Below, piece after piece: positions 34,265-45,053 of a stretch of DNA of 64,000 nucleotides. A model generated the notes under the pieces. It saw only the letters and a list, made by a program, of their open reading frames with translations, did not search any database and was not told where the DNA came from. Source of the stretch: Adiantum capillus-veneris (Eukaryota > Streptophyta > Polypodiopsida > Polypodiales > Pteridaceae); assembly GCA_014529385.2 (NCBI GenBank), contig CM043947.1, positions 130,040,391 to 130,104,390 of the forward strand, in the 5' to 3' direction. Both the position numbers and the translations under genes were made by a program. Each line of letters begins with the position of its first letter. Position 1 is the stretch's first letter.

Positions 34265-35041
34265 TTTTATACAAAGAAAAAGATCCTTCTATTAGTTAAT
34301 GAAATTGCCCACATGGCTACAATCAACTCTACTAGAGAGGGCCACAACAATCATAAGGGGAGACTCTCTCAATGAAAAAACAACATATGTACAATGAGGC
34401 TAAATCAAGAGATGGGAGGAGGGAAAAGGCACACAGGTGGATGGTAGTGCCATCTGAGCACACCCTGGACCATGATGAAGAAAGGCCCAAAGCGCCAGAC
34501 TCAAAGGAACGCCTCTCTGCAGTCGATAGAGCTGCCCTGAAGTCTCTCAAACTATCCCCTAAGAGTATGGATCAGCTCTAGAAAAAAATATCAAAGAGTC
34601 TCCGCTGGTGGTACAAGGCAAGCCCCAAATATGCGGAAGCAGCTGGCCCACCAGATGAACCAGAGTGTTAGGTCACAGACGAGCTCCCAACACACATCTC
34701 TCTCACTGCACCACTCATGTGGAGTAAGCTCTATAGCAGGCTGTGAGTGTAGGTCGACCCCCCTGAATCACTATCCTCCTGCTGGTGGAGGATAGCTCAA
34801 ACTGTAATGCAGGGCCCAAGCAGCTGCCCCCCAAGTCTATTTCCATTATGGGGAAAGAGTTGGCATCAGCGAAAGGACCCGAAGCCAAACTTGTTGTGCC
34901 ATAGGGAAGTCCCAAAGATAGTGATGATGACTCTCCAAAGGATGGTCACAAGTTGCACATGCTGCAGAGAGGCCACTATGTACAAGCCAACTCCCCATTG
35001 TTGTAGCTCTATGTGCAACCAACCAGTGGAAGAACTTGACT
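34265..35041 (-). mobile_element. 5'-truncated LINE (3' end only)
   Basis: It is homologous over its length to the 3' part of the LINE at 48615-56090, sharing TCTATTAGTTAATGAAA, then CAATGAGGCTAAATCAAGAG and TGATCAGGCT-like blocks, and the C-terminal part of ORF2. It has stops and frameshifts. The A-rich tail on the minus strand lies at 34264-34275. At 35041/35042 it is cut by an LTR. Truncation from the 5' side is normal for LINEs reverse transcribed at the target site. Confidence 0.8.
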
Positions 35042-35416
35042 TGTCATAAAAACTAATATTTTATACTCCCAAATGATTTTCTCATGTTAAAGTGATCATT
35101 TAATATGGGGAAATACCAGGGGAGTAAAAGCTAGAATATTGGTCAGGCAGCCAGACCGGTCTCTGTCAGGGATCCAAAGGAGGGAAAATAGGGATCCAAA
35201 GGGGGACAGTCTGCAAAAGTGCAATGTACTTCAATGGGGCTTTAAAGACCTAAGGTTCAACTCCACTAAGACTTCCATAGTCTAAGGTTCCAAAAATTAA
35301 CTCATTAATCCAATGGCCAAAGCAAGGGGAAATTTGGATGGTCATGGAAAGACTAAAAAGTCTTCCCACATCCCTAGGAAGGAGGGGGCGAGCCCTTTTA
35401 GTAGGGGATGAGAGAG

Positions 35417-35470
<54 letters not shown>

Positions 35471-35960
35471 ACACTCCAAGGCTCCCCCTTTACATAAAGG
35501 GAATACTGGACACATGTCAGGTTCCTAGGCCAGTTGCCTCCAACCTCCCCTCAAATCCTATTGGATGGCCATAGAGGTGGACCAATGAGAATTAGGCTAG
35601 AGTAAAATTAGTCTAATCAGTTTAAAAATGCTTGATAAAAGAACCAATAGAAATTAGCCTCCCTAGAAGACTATTGGACAGTCTACCAAGTGGTCCAATG
35701 AGCATTCAACAACCCAATGGCTTGCCTGATTCCTATTGGCTAGAATACTAAGAGGTCCAATGAGAGTTTAATTGAATTATTTAATTACCTAAAGCTCTCA
35801 CAAAAGGGGAAAGGGGGACACTTGTCAAAAGGCTATCAATTATGCTTCCAATTTGTGATTGGCTAAGCTTTACAGGAGCTAATGGGATGCCAACATGAGA
35901 AAACAGCAAGAGGGGTCGACCAAGATGAGAGAGAAGGCTGCATTTTACTCTAAGTCATTA

Positions 35961-36000
<40 letters not shown>

Positions 36001-36660
36001 CTCATGTGTGCAAGAAGAACTCTATCTCCTTCTCCAAACATTGAGAACTAGAGGCCTACACCAACAACTCTTGGCTATGGAATACAAATCCAACCAAGAG
36101 CCAAGCTTCAATGGCATGCTCATCTCCTCTACCATGCTAATTACTACGCTAAGCTATGCTATTAGAGTGATTATGTGAGGAGAATACTTCTTTCTCGTAA
36201 GGTACCTCTTCTTCCTCTCAATCTATCCTCATTCCCTGCTAGCTCTCACCATTTTTGGAGGTGTGTGAGGTCTTGGGACTGAGGCTAGGGACACTAGGTG
36301 TGTTTTTCAATCATATTTGGTGCATGAAGCTTCCATCTTCATTGCACCAATGAGTTTTGTCAAGGAACACCATAATTGTATTGTACAAAAGTCTCCTTTG
36401 ATGGGAGAAGCTATAAAATACAAAGCCTTTATGGAGGGGGGACCGGCTCCATGTAAATCCGGTCCTCAATTGTTGTCAATTATTCTATTTCTCTCTCTTT
36501 TCAAGTATTGTCAATTCCAAATTAGCTAGGTGTAAATTGCTAGGTTGATTTCTCAAATTAAGTACTCTCTCTATGCTCATTAGGAACTTGTTCTTAATGA
36601 AATGCTCACTATGTTATCAATTTCTGCTACACACAAGTTACTAGTGCATTAAACGTTACA
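35042..36660 (+). mobile_element. LTR of family A (Ty3/gypsy), 1.62 kb, plus strand
   Basis: It starts TGTCATAAAAACTAAT, matching the inverted copy that ends at 38081, and ends AAACGTTACA directly before a primer-binding site. It contains (CA)n tracts at 35420-35473 and 35965-35999 and a TATA-like CTATAAAATAC at 36410-36420. A second plus-strand copy of its 3' part is at 56130-56581, sharing GGAGGGGGGACCG and AATCCGGTCCTCAATTGTTG. The 70-codon ORF inside it is not a gene. Confidence 0.8.
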
Positions 36661-36935
36661 TTGGTATCAGAGCTATTGGTTTCTCTTTTCTTGCTCAAGA
36701 AGAGAGGTCCTCAAGCTTGCTACAAATGGTTGGTATTAATAATTGCAAAAGAGTAAGAGAAAAGGGATTTTTCATCCTTGAAGCATGCCTGCTTTATGCA
36801 GTTAACGGGGATACCGTCGAGAGCTATGGTCTTAGTAATGCAGTCCTAGGGGGCAGTATTGAGCTATTAGAAGCTTGACAAGAACCGGTGCTATCTTGGC
36901 TCTGTTGAACCCTCTCTTCTATTCCTTGCAATTAA
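36661..36935 (+). mobile_element. Primer-binding site and leader of family-A element
   Basis: TGGTATCAGAGC at 36662-36673 is complementary to the 3' end of initiator methionine tRNA, the primer of many plant LTR retrotransposons. The leader that follows matches 56595-56870 and stops at about 36935, where an inverted LTR of the same family begins. Confidence 0.85.
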
Positions 36936-38081
36936 TAACATAAACTTGTAAAAGCATTAACCATCCCCAGCCTCGGCCCCAAGGCCTCAAACTCCTTCGA
37001 AGGTGGAGAAAGGTAGCGGGGAATGAGGATAGGGAAGAGGAAGAAGAAGTAATATACGAGAAGGAGATATTTCCTCACTTATCACCACTCTTCTTTCATA
37101 GCATATCATAATAATGATGATGATGAAGATGACAAGCTTAAGCATTGAAGCATGGCTCTTGGTTGGATTTGTATTCCATAGCCAAGAGTGTTGGTGTAGG
37201 CTATCAACTTCTCAACAAGCCTGGAGAAGGAGATGGAGCTCTTGCACTTTACACCTCACACAATGAGAGTGCGTGTGTGGGAGAGTATACCCCCTAAGAT
37301 AGCCCCTAGCTTCCTTGGTCAACCCCCCCTTGTAGGCTGGAGTTGATTGGACCCCTTCAAGCCTAGCTAATCACATGAATAGTGCATATCAAGCAGCCAT
37401 GCTAGCCTTGGGACAAGTGTCCCTCTTTTCCCTTTGAGAGAGAGGACTTGATAAATGCATAAACAATTAATTACATTAGTGAAATTACATTGGACCCCTC
37501 GAGAGGCCAACTAATAGGCTTAAGGCACCTTATGAGGGAAACATGGAGAGGAACTTGACATGGGTCCCTGTTGCTTCTTTAGGCAAGGCTTGACTTGTGT
37601 GAGGGTGTGTGTGTTCTCTCTCATGATCCTACAATGAGGGCTCGCCCCCGCATGAGTAGGGATACTTGCTGACTTTTGGAACACCTTGAGCTCCTTGAGC
37701 ACCTTATTCATGGAGCACCTTAGCACCTTAGTCATTAAGCACCTCAAGCACCTTAGTCAGCAAGCATGACAAGCACCTCAAGCTTGGGGTGGGTTCCCAC
37801 CTCATGCACAACTCTAGTTTGCCTAAGGTCAAAGGACTTTTAACACTAACCTTTGGAGGCCATTAATGAAGCTAACCCTAAGGTCTTTAAGCTCCATTAG
37901 CTAGCCTTTATCTTTGACATACCATCTCTCATTTGGACCCCTTTAACCTTGGCCCCATGTTGAGATAGATCTATAAGAAAATGTCTATATTCTAACCCTT
38001 GTTCCCGTTTATTCTGACATTAAATGATCAATTTAATATGAGAAAATCATTTGGGTTAGTTAGATATTATATTTTATGACA
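36936..38081 (-). mobile_element. 3' LTR of family A, minus strand, truncated
   Basis: On the minus strand it begins TGTCATAAAATATAAT at 38081, just after a purine-rich AAGAGAGAGATAA tract, and runs down to about 36936. The last 400 or so bases of the LTR (TATA box to the CA end) are missing. It belongs to the minus-strand gypsy element at 38082-41938. Near 37670-37790 it carries a local AGCACCTT tandem repeat. Confidence 0.75.
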
Positions 38082-39947
38082 TTATCTCTCTCTTAAAATC
38101 ATAGTCGCCCTCGACTATGAGGTAGAAGAGATAAAGCCTTAGTCATTAGTCGATGTTTCTTAGCGGATAGAGGATCCATTTTTACCCTTCGACATCATTC
38201 CAAGATGGATGACTAATCCATTTGGGCCTTGGGAGACTTAGCTTCCGCAAGCATGCCTGCTCTTTAGTCCATATCATAGTTCCAAAGTAGAGTGACAATT
38301 TCTACTTGGTGTTTGAGAGACGTTGTCAACACAAACATTATTCTAAGCATGCATACTACTCATTCATTGGCATTGAGCCTTCGTCTCTCATATGCTATGG
38401 CATGCTCTTCTTGAAGCAAAACTTCTCCAAGGAAATCACCACAAGCATCACATTGGACCTCAAGCTGCTTTGAGAGCTCTGGAAGCATAAGGACTGGTTG
38501 GGAGGTAAGCTCCTCTTTGAGCTTGTCAAAAGCATTTTTCTCTTTAGTAGTCCATAAGTACTTAATGTTATTCTTTGTTAAGTCATGCATGGTCCCGTTA
38601 TTTGAGAGAATTTGCCTATGAAGCATCTATAGTATGCACACATACCAATAAAGTTTCTTAGCTCATGTAGATTCCTTGGATTAGGCCATGCTTTTATTAC
38701 CTCCAACTTTGATGGATCCATACGGATACCATCTTGAGAGATAATATGACCTAAGTATCTCTTGAAGGAAAAATTCACTCTTCTTTTGATTGATAAAAGG
38801 CTTGTTCTCCTTCAAAGCTTGAAAAATCACTTGGAGATGTTGCTTGTGCTCCTCCAAAGACTTGGAGTAGACGACGATAGCAGTGAATTTGCGGTAGGGT
38901 CTAAATATTTTCTCCATTAAACAATTGAATGTGGCCGGTGCATTAGCCAAGACAAAAAGCATGGCTAGATATTCATAAAGACCAAACGTTGTACAAAACA
39001 CGGTCTTTACGATATATTCATTCACTATCCTTATTTGATGATAGCCACTTTTAAGGTCAATCCTACTAAACTAGGTCGAACCTTGTAGCTTATCAAAAGG
39101 ATTTTCTATGCGTGTTACGGGAAATTTGTTTTTGATAGACAGTGATATGGTTTAGTGCTTGATAGTCCACACACATGCGGTATGTACCATCTTTTTTTTG
39201 CATTAAAAGGACTGGAGAAAAAAAGGGAGAGGAGCTAGGCTTCACCATCCCTTTGTCTACCAATTCTTGTACTTGCCTCATGATCTCCTCTTGTTGAGAT
39301 TGGGAAACTCGATAAGGAGGCTTGTTAGGGGGTGAGCTATCTAATAGGAGCTCAATTCGATGGTCATCATCCCCTCGTTTTGGAGGTAAGTCCATAGGGA
39401 TATCATCGATAAACACATCTTGGAATCTATTTAGAAAATAAGAAAAGTCTAATTCTTCTTGATTACTAACACTTTTCTTTGTTAAAACATTAGCATCATT
39501 TAGAGACTCTTTGACAAAAATCATGAACACAAAAATTGAGCTTTTCATTGATTTATCAAAAGCAGGTGAATTTACAAGTGGTATAGTACGATCGGACTCA
39601 TTAGCATCTATATATATGCTCTTTTTTCTGTAGGTGAATTAGATTCTCCTTTCAGGGAACTTCATGTTGGTAGCCATGCGGTTGAACCATGGTGCCCCTA
39701 GGATAACATCCTCATGTTGGAGAGGAAACATGAAAAGGGTTTCTTTGTCGACATAGCTTTGGATATGAAGCCTCAACTTACCAACAGAGACTTATTGTCC
39801 CTTGAAAGCTCCATTGACAGTTATAGTATCTTCCATCTCAAAAGCTTGAATGCCCAACTTAGTGGCCAACTCTGTTGATATGAAGTTGTGAGTAGAGCCA
39901 GAATCAAACAAGATGAAGGCATCATGCTCCCTTACCTTTCCCCAAGC
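38082..39947 (-). pseudogene. Ty3/gypsy pol: protease, reverse transcriptase and RNase H, no integrase
   Basis: Reading 39925 downward, the protease carries ILFDSGSTHNFIS (catalytic DSG). Next comes the pre-RT block (DLPPKRGDDDHRIELL, PPYRVSQSQQEEI), the start of RT (FFSPVLLMQKKDGTYRMCVDY) and the palm-proximal part (CTTFGLYEYLAM, ANAPATFN). The catalytic YxDD box is missing: the frame runs RKFTAIVVYSKSLEEHKQH with the two Asp residues deleted. The connection (YLGHIISQDGIRMDPSKL) and an RNase H block (EVQCDACGDFLG) follow, to 38360. No integrase lies before the LTR at 38081, so about 1.5-2 kb is deleted. Several frameshifts and stops are present. Clearly dead. Confidence 0.85.
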
Positions 39948-40147
39948 ATAGGAGAGAGGTGATCCTTTGCAATGATAATCCTCTTTTGGAGCTTCGATCG
40001 TGGAAGCTCTAGGAGTTCATTGCGGGCATTCCTTTTGGGGCAAGAACAATAGCCATGTCCTTGCTCTCCACACTTAGAACATTTGTGGTCCTTCCGAAAA
40101 GCTTCTAGCTCTTTAGGAGAGAGTTTATTTTTACCTTTGTAAACCCC
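39948..40147 (-). pseudogene. Ty3/gypsy Gag C-terminus with zinc knuckle
   Basis: KGKNKLSPKELEAFRKDHK precedes CSKCGEQGHGYCSC, an intact CX2CX4HX4C nucleocapsid knuckle, then CPKRNARNELLEL. It is separated from the rest of gag (41045-41938) by the 0.9-kb insertion at 40148-41038 and runs into the protease downstream. Confidence 0.85.
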
Positions 40148-41038
40148 TGTTAGAAGCAGGACACACCCCACGGCATCTAACTACATCTAAGTATTCGGAA
40201 GATTATTCTTTTTGTAATTATTCATTCTTTGAGGAAAACCTGATTTTTCACCTTGTAATTATTGGGACTTACAGAAGTTTTCAGATTGTATCCCAGTTTT
40301 GATAGCTAGATTGAGTAGATGGTTGATTTTGGAACTTTAGGGTTTGAGAAATTGTAAGGTATATATACCACTTTTTGACCTTAATGAAGAACCTTTTGTC
40401 ATTTTGAAAAACAAGTTTTGAAGTCTGTGAGTGAGCGTACTGTGTACGAGAGAGAGAGTGTGAGCTTCATCTTGACACTACATGTGCTCCAGTGGTCGGA
40501 ATCGAGTGCGAAGAAGTGCAGCGTGTTGCCCCCAACGAGAGCTACGTGCCGATACCTACATTGCACGCGTACGGTCCGGTTTTGCGAGCTCCTTCTACGA
40601 GCTTTCGGGTGTTTGGGTGAGCATACGTTGTCCGATTTTGCATTGCAGCATATCCACGCGTTCACATTGAGTAGAACTACACATTAGGCACTTTAGATTT
40701 TGGAAATGAAGACCTGCAGATTTCGGCCAGACATCCTACGTGTTTCTGCACCAGGTGTTTTGGGTCGGGATTTTGGTTCATAGACCTTAGGAAGAGCAAC
40801 CTAGTGGTATTAGTAGGGTCTCCTTCAAGTTCTATGGTGTTTCAAGACTGTTTGATGGGTGTTCAGCTCTAGAAAGCATTGTAGGAAGTTTCCTCTTATG
40901 CACTCTTGAAGGCTGTGACTTAGACAACTGGTAGAGACCTCTGTAGGAATTAGTTAGGAGTCGGTCGAGTGTAGGTTGACACCTTATGCTTGCTTCCACG
41001 CGCCTGCGGGTCGAGCTTCGTCCTTAGCTGACATTACA
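40148..41038. mobile_element. 0.89-kb insertion in gag, LTR-like (TG...CA), orientation probably plus
   Basis: It separates two halves of one gag gene. The ends read TGTTAGAAGC and GACATTACA, and TGTTAG recurs immediately after the right end (41039-41044). Either this is a solo LTR with TG...CA ends, or the TGTTAG pair is the target duplication of an 885-base element starting AAGCAGG. A TATA-like GTATATATACC at 40359-40369 followed by a short (GA)n leader favours an LTR read on the plus strand. ORFs inside are short and unknown. Confidence 0.55.
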
Positions 41039-41044
41039 TGTTAG

Positions 41045-41938
41045 GTGAGTTCTCGCTGTGCTGACGTCCGTCGCGGCGTATCCATCCAACAACTCCCTTC
41101 TCCTCGGACCGATTGTTGTTGTTGTTGAAATTGCTTTAGGAAGAGTTTTGGACATTGTTTTTTCCCTTTGCATGATTTTTGCCTTTGCTTTTCATGGGCT
41201 TGGAATTCCTTTTATCCCTTTGTTGGAAATTGACGCGCAAAGAAACCATAGTGTGGTGGATTACGTTGGTGATAGAACCACACCATTGAAAGTTGACATA
41301 CTCGACCATTTCTTCAGCTAATCTCGTACAAAATTGTTGCTTTTGCTCAACGAAGTCTATCTTTTAAAAAACAGTAGTCTTGAGATGTAAACCTTAAAAC
41401 TTGTCCACATATTTGTGGATAGACTCGTTGGAGAGAAACTTCAGACTCCGCCACTTGGTAAGCACTTTGTTCTTTGCATCGCTTGCAAGGAATTGCTTCA
41501 TGATGGAAACTTGTAGAGATTTCCATGTCTTTGGGGCCTCACCGTTTCCACAAAGGTTAGCCCACCATTGACGAGCATATTTTTGGAAGTGCATAGCTAC
41601 ATGACGTAGTTTGGAGAACTCTATGAAGCCCTCGTCTCCAAAGGCCGCATCAAGTTGCTGGATGAAGGCCAATACTCTGTCGATAGCACCAAAGGTGCCA
41701 TCATACGTGAGAAAAGAGATGCTCTTTCCTCCCTCTTTGAATTTCTTGAGCTTTTGGGACCTTCTCCACGTAGGGTAGGATTTGTGATGTCCTCTCCTAT
41801 TGTATTCTCTAGGAGAATATCCGCTGCTTTCGTTGGAAGAGGAGGAAGGTGAAGAAGAAGGAGAAGAGGGTAACCTCTTTCTTGCCTTTTTCTTCCTTTG
41901 TTTCCTCTCTTCCCTTCTGGAGTGACGAGGAGAAGGAA
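41045..41938 (-). pseudogene. Ty3/gypsy Gag, N-terminal and capsid part
   Basis: The minus-strand frame from about 41770 gives KEGGKSISFLTYDGTFGA, then FIQQLDAAFGDEGF, HVAMHFQKYARQWW, PKTWKSLQ and FLSNESIHKYVDKF. This is the retrotransposon Gag capsid pattern (YDG; a helix with 'A-WW'; 'W--L---F'; 'ES---Y---F'). A basic Lys/Asn-rich linker follows to about 41060. At least one frameshift and stops are present. The 5' side is cut at 41938 by the family-B LTR, so this element has no 5' LTR here. Confidence 0.85.
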
Positions 41939-42813
41939 TGTTAGCAGCAAGCTAACCCATGTAACATTTTTGAAAGCTTTTATTGTAAAAACACTTATTC
42001 TTTTCATAAATAAAAAATAATGTAACTCCTATTTTCCAAGTGGATATTGTAATCAATGAGCTGAAGCTATAAGCTTCTAGATTGTATCAATTTATCCTTA
42101 GTTAGAGGTCCCAGATGATTACTTTTTTACCAAAAAAACCTTGGCTAAGGTATAAAAGCCAATTTTTTGTAAGTTATTATGAAGTTTTTGGATAAGAAAT
42201 ACACAGCGTGAGCTAACAACGCTCACTTATCTCCTTCTCATGCTTCCTTCTCTCTTGTTGGTTGTCACATTGCAATGCCATCTGTTGCGTTGCAACCACA
42301 TGTAAGAGATCTACGTATTTATGTAAACATATCATGGTAAATTATAGCTTTTGGCGTCGCCAACCCACGGCCTAATTTCATCATAAGTAGGAACTTAAGC
42401 TAGGAAATCACAAAGTAAGCATAGGCGGGGTATTGGAGAATCATTGCTACGCATTTAGATGCATTGGGGGTCAGAAACGACTAGGTCAAAATCTCAATAC
42501 TATTAAAAATCGCATTTTTTGCACTTCATCAAAAGTGAAATTTGAGACCATAAGCATGTGAGCTTAGGTCCTATATACTTGTCCTAGAATTGTTGTAACA
42601 TTTGGATGTCGTTTGATGCATGTTTTGTTTGCCGATTAGTGACTAGCTTTTGATGACTTAGGTCATTTGAGTGTAGCTTGTGTTTTCCAAGAGATTGATA
42701 CCCTCTTGTAGCCTCTATGCACTAGTTGAGTCAGCTTCATCCCATGGATTGACAATTATGTTCGTGGTTCTCGCTCAATAAGATAAGAGTGAGGTTAGAA
42801 AATCCATCCCACA
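41939..42813 (+). mobile_element. 5' LTR of family B (Ty3/gypsy), 875 bp, plus strand
   Basis: It starts TGTTAGCAGCAAGCTAACCC and ends CCATCCCACA. An inverted copy with the same ends lies at 57373-58285. A TATA box TATAAAAG lies at 42151-42158. A primer-binding site follows at once. Length, ends and the homologous copy make the borders firm. Confidence 0.9.
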
Positions 42814-45053
42814 TTTGGCGCCGCTGCCGTGGACGAATAGACCTAAACTAGAGAAAACAAGAGCATCTTGTGTAGTTGTCCTTTAAATTCCTCTAGGATA
42901 ACCTAGAGTAAAACTTTCTCTTTAAAACCGCATAGCTTAAGAGTGTCGTCTTTTGCTGTGTAGAGGTAGCTTGGGAGTAGATTGTACTTGCTAAATACCT
43001 TGTAGGATTAGGTTAGGATTTTGAGAATTATTGATGGACAAGACAAGTCTTAATATCAAGGCTCAGGAAACCATAAAAACAAGAAAACAAGTGTTTGTGG
43101 ACACCTTCCACAACCCAATTGCAGAAGAACCTACGAGTAGGGTAAGTAGAATCCGAGGTAGGATCTCAAATCATTGCTCACTCCAAAAGAATCATCTGTA
43201 AGTTGTCTATGTGAAGTTGTAAAATTTCAGGTCTACGGCTTGAGAAAACACCAAAAGACTATCAACCATTGAATCTGGTTGGAGATTATGCTGATCAAAG
43301 TTGTATGAACCAGTGGGTAAGCTTAAGGATGCATTTGAGTTAAATTTTCAAGAGTTTGCAAAAACTCAAATTATTTATTTTTTCTTGAGAATTTAGGCCA
43401 AATTAAGATTTGACTTGACTCAGAGGCTTAAAACTCATCAGAAAAAGACTGACCATTGAAAAATTTACAAAAAATGTTCATTTTAAGCCAAAAGTAAATA
43501 ATCGTGATTATTTACTTTCATCTCAAAATTAACCAAGGTTGATACCATAGATTCTATGCATGACTACAAACATCTTTTGTGAATGCTCATAGAATTTGGA
43601 TCACAAAACATACCAAAAACTTGATAAAAAGTGAAATCTGTACTGATTGTCGAGAAATTGAGTTTGACTTGATAAATCTTGGTCAAATTTGGTGAAACTT
43701 GACTCAGAGGCTTAGTTTAAAGTGTTTAGCATGTGCGTATGCTCAGATGATAAAAAAATATGTAAAAAATTTCCAGAAGTAAATAATCGCAATTATTTAC
43801 TTTTGTTCTATTTTTAACTTATACCACAAGTTTTACCATCTTGTATTGAGCACTCACATCAAATTTGGTAAGATTTGGATCTATAAAGTGGAATTGTGGA
43901 GAGTTTATCCAAACTTGGTGAAAATTGGCTAAGGAGCTTAAGTTGAGTTGCTTTACCTGTTTGTAACAACATTTTGGCAAAAAGTTACAAAAATTTCCCA
44001 TAAGTAAATAATCGCGATTATTTACATCTGCTCCAGAATTGAGAATTTTTGCACAACCGAGTATAACGCAAAGTTAAGCATATCAATTAGACTCCACATA
44101 TCAATTTTGGTGAAATTTGGATCACAAAAGTGAGACTTAAGCCAGATTCTCAAAAATTGAGCCTGTGGACACTTAACAGTTGATAACTTGGGCAAATCTT
44201 GTTCAAATTCAGTGAAACTTGTCAAAAGACTACAACAAGGTGGTTATATGACAAAACAAGCCAGAAAAGTGAGTAAAATTGAGAAAAGTAAATAATCAAA
44301 TTATTTACTTTAGAGCCCCAAAGACAAGATTTTGGACTTTTGAGCTTGTACAGTGTTAGAACAATATAATACAAGGCCAATGGTCAAGTTTGGATTCCAT
44401 TGGGTCCAAATTAGTGCATGTTAACTCAGTTTCCAAGTTGTAGATTAGTCCTTTAGCTCTTTGCAAGAGTAGAATCTGAAAGTCTCATTTACTGACTCAC
44501 TTAGTTCATATTGAAGTGTATACATAGACCAATCACAATAGTTAGCAAAAGTTGTACAAGTCTTTGAGAGAAAATAGCTAACTTGGTTACAATTGACACA
44601 GGAACCAGGTTGCAGGCAAAGAATTGAGAGCTTGACAGGAGTTGAATTCAAGTCAAGTGGAAAAATGGATACCAATTCAATCCGACAGTAAGTACTCTAT
44701 TCAGGGCTTAACAAGTCTATATGAACCTTAGATTTGGTCGTATATTAGCAAATCAAGGCATATTTGGAGAGACCGCTAGTAGAGTATCCACCAAAGAGAG
44801 TGTGAATCTCGGGGGTTCACCTTTCAAAACCCCCTATAACGTGCGTTCGCGGGGTATTAAAAAAACCCCTCTTTTAACATGTCTGAATGAATAAAATGAC
44901 CCATTATTGAAGGATTTTTTTCCAAAATTGAATATAAAAACCCCTTATTTTAATGTATTTCTATTAAGCTGCCTAAAATGTTTTCATTTTAAAACCCCTC
45001 CTTTCGAACTCACATTATACATTAACATGATTACATAGTGCACCCCCCAAGGT
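42814..45053 (+). mobile_element. Primer-binding site and long repetitive leader of family-B element
   Basis: TTTGGCGCCGCTGCCGTGGA at 42814-42833 resembles the TGGCGCCGTTGCC-type binding site of many plant gypsy elements. The 2.2-kb leader has no ORF. It contains imperfect tandem blocks of about 230-285 bases, each ending in a 21-22 base palindrome (GTAAATAATCG plus its complement) at 43494-43515, 43779-43800, 44004-44025 and 44288-44308. The same palindromes recur in the element at the right end of the window. Block text includes TTTGGATCACAAAA and GAAACTTG. Confidence 0.85.

Noticed and set aside
37670-37790. AGCACCTT tandem repeats considered as a CRISPR-like or satellite array
   Set aside because: Units are irregular, only about 8-12 bases, with no uniform spacers, and the DNA is a plant LTR.
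40154-41038. Insert in gag read as a spliceosomal intron
   Set aside because: Although AG occurs at its minus-strand end, no GT donor with flanking consensus fits, and retrotransposon gag genes rarely have introns; TATA-like and leader-like sequence favours an LTR.
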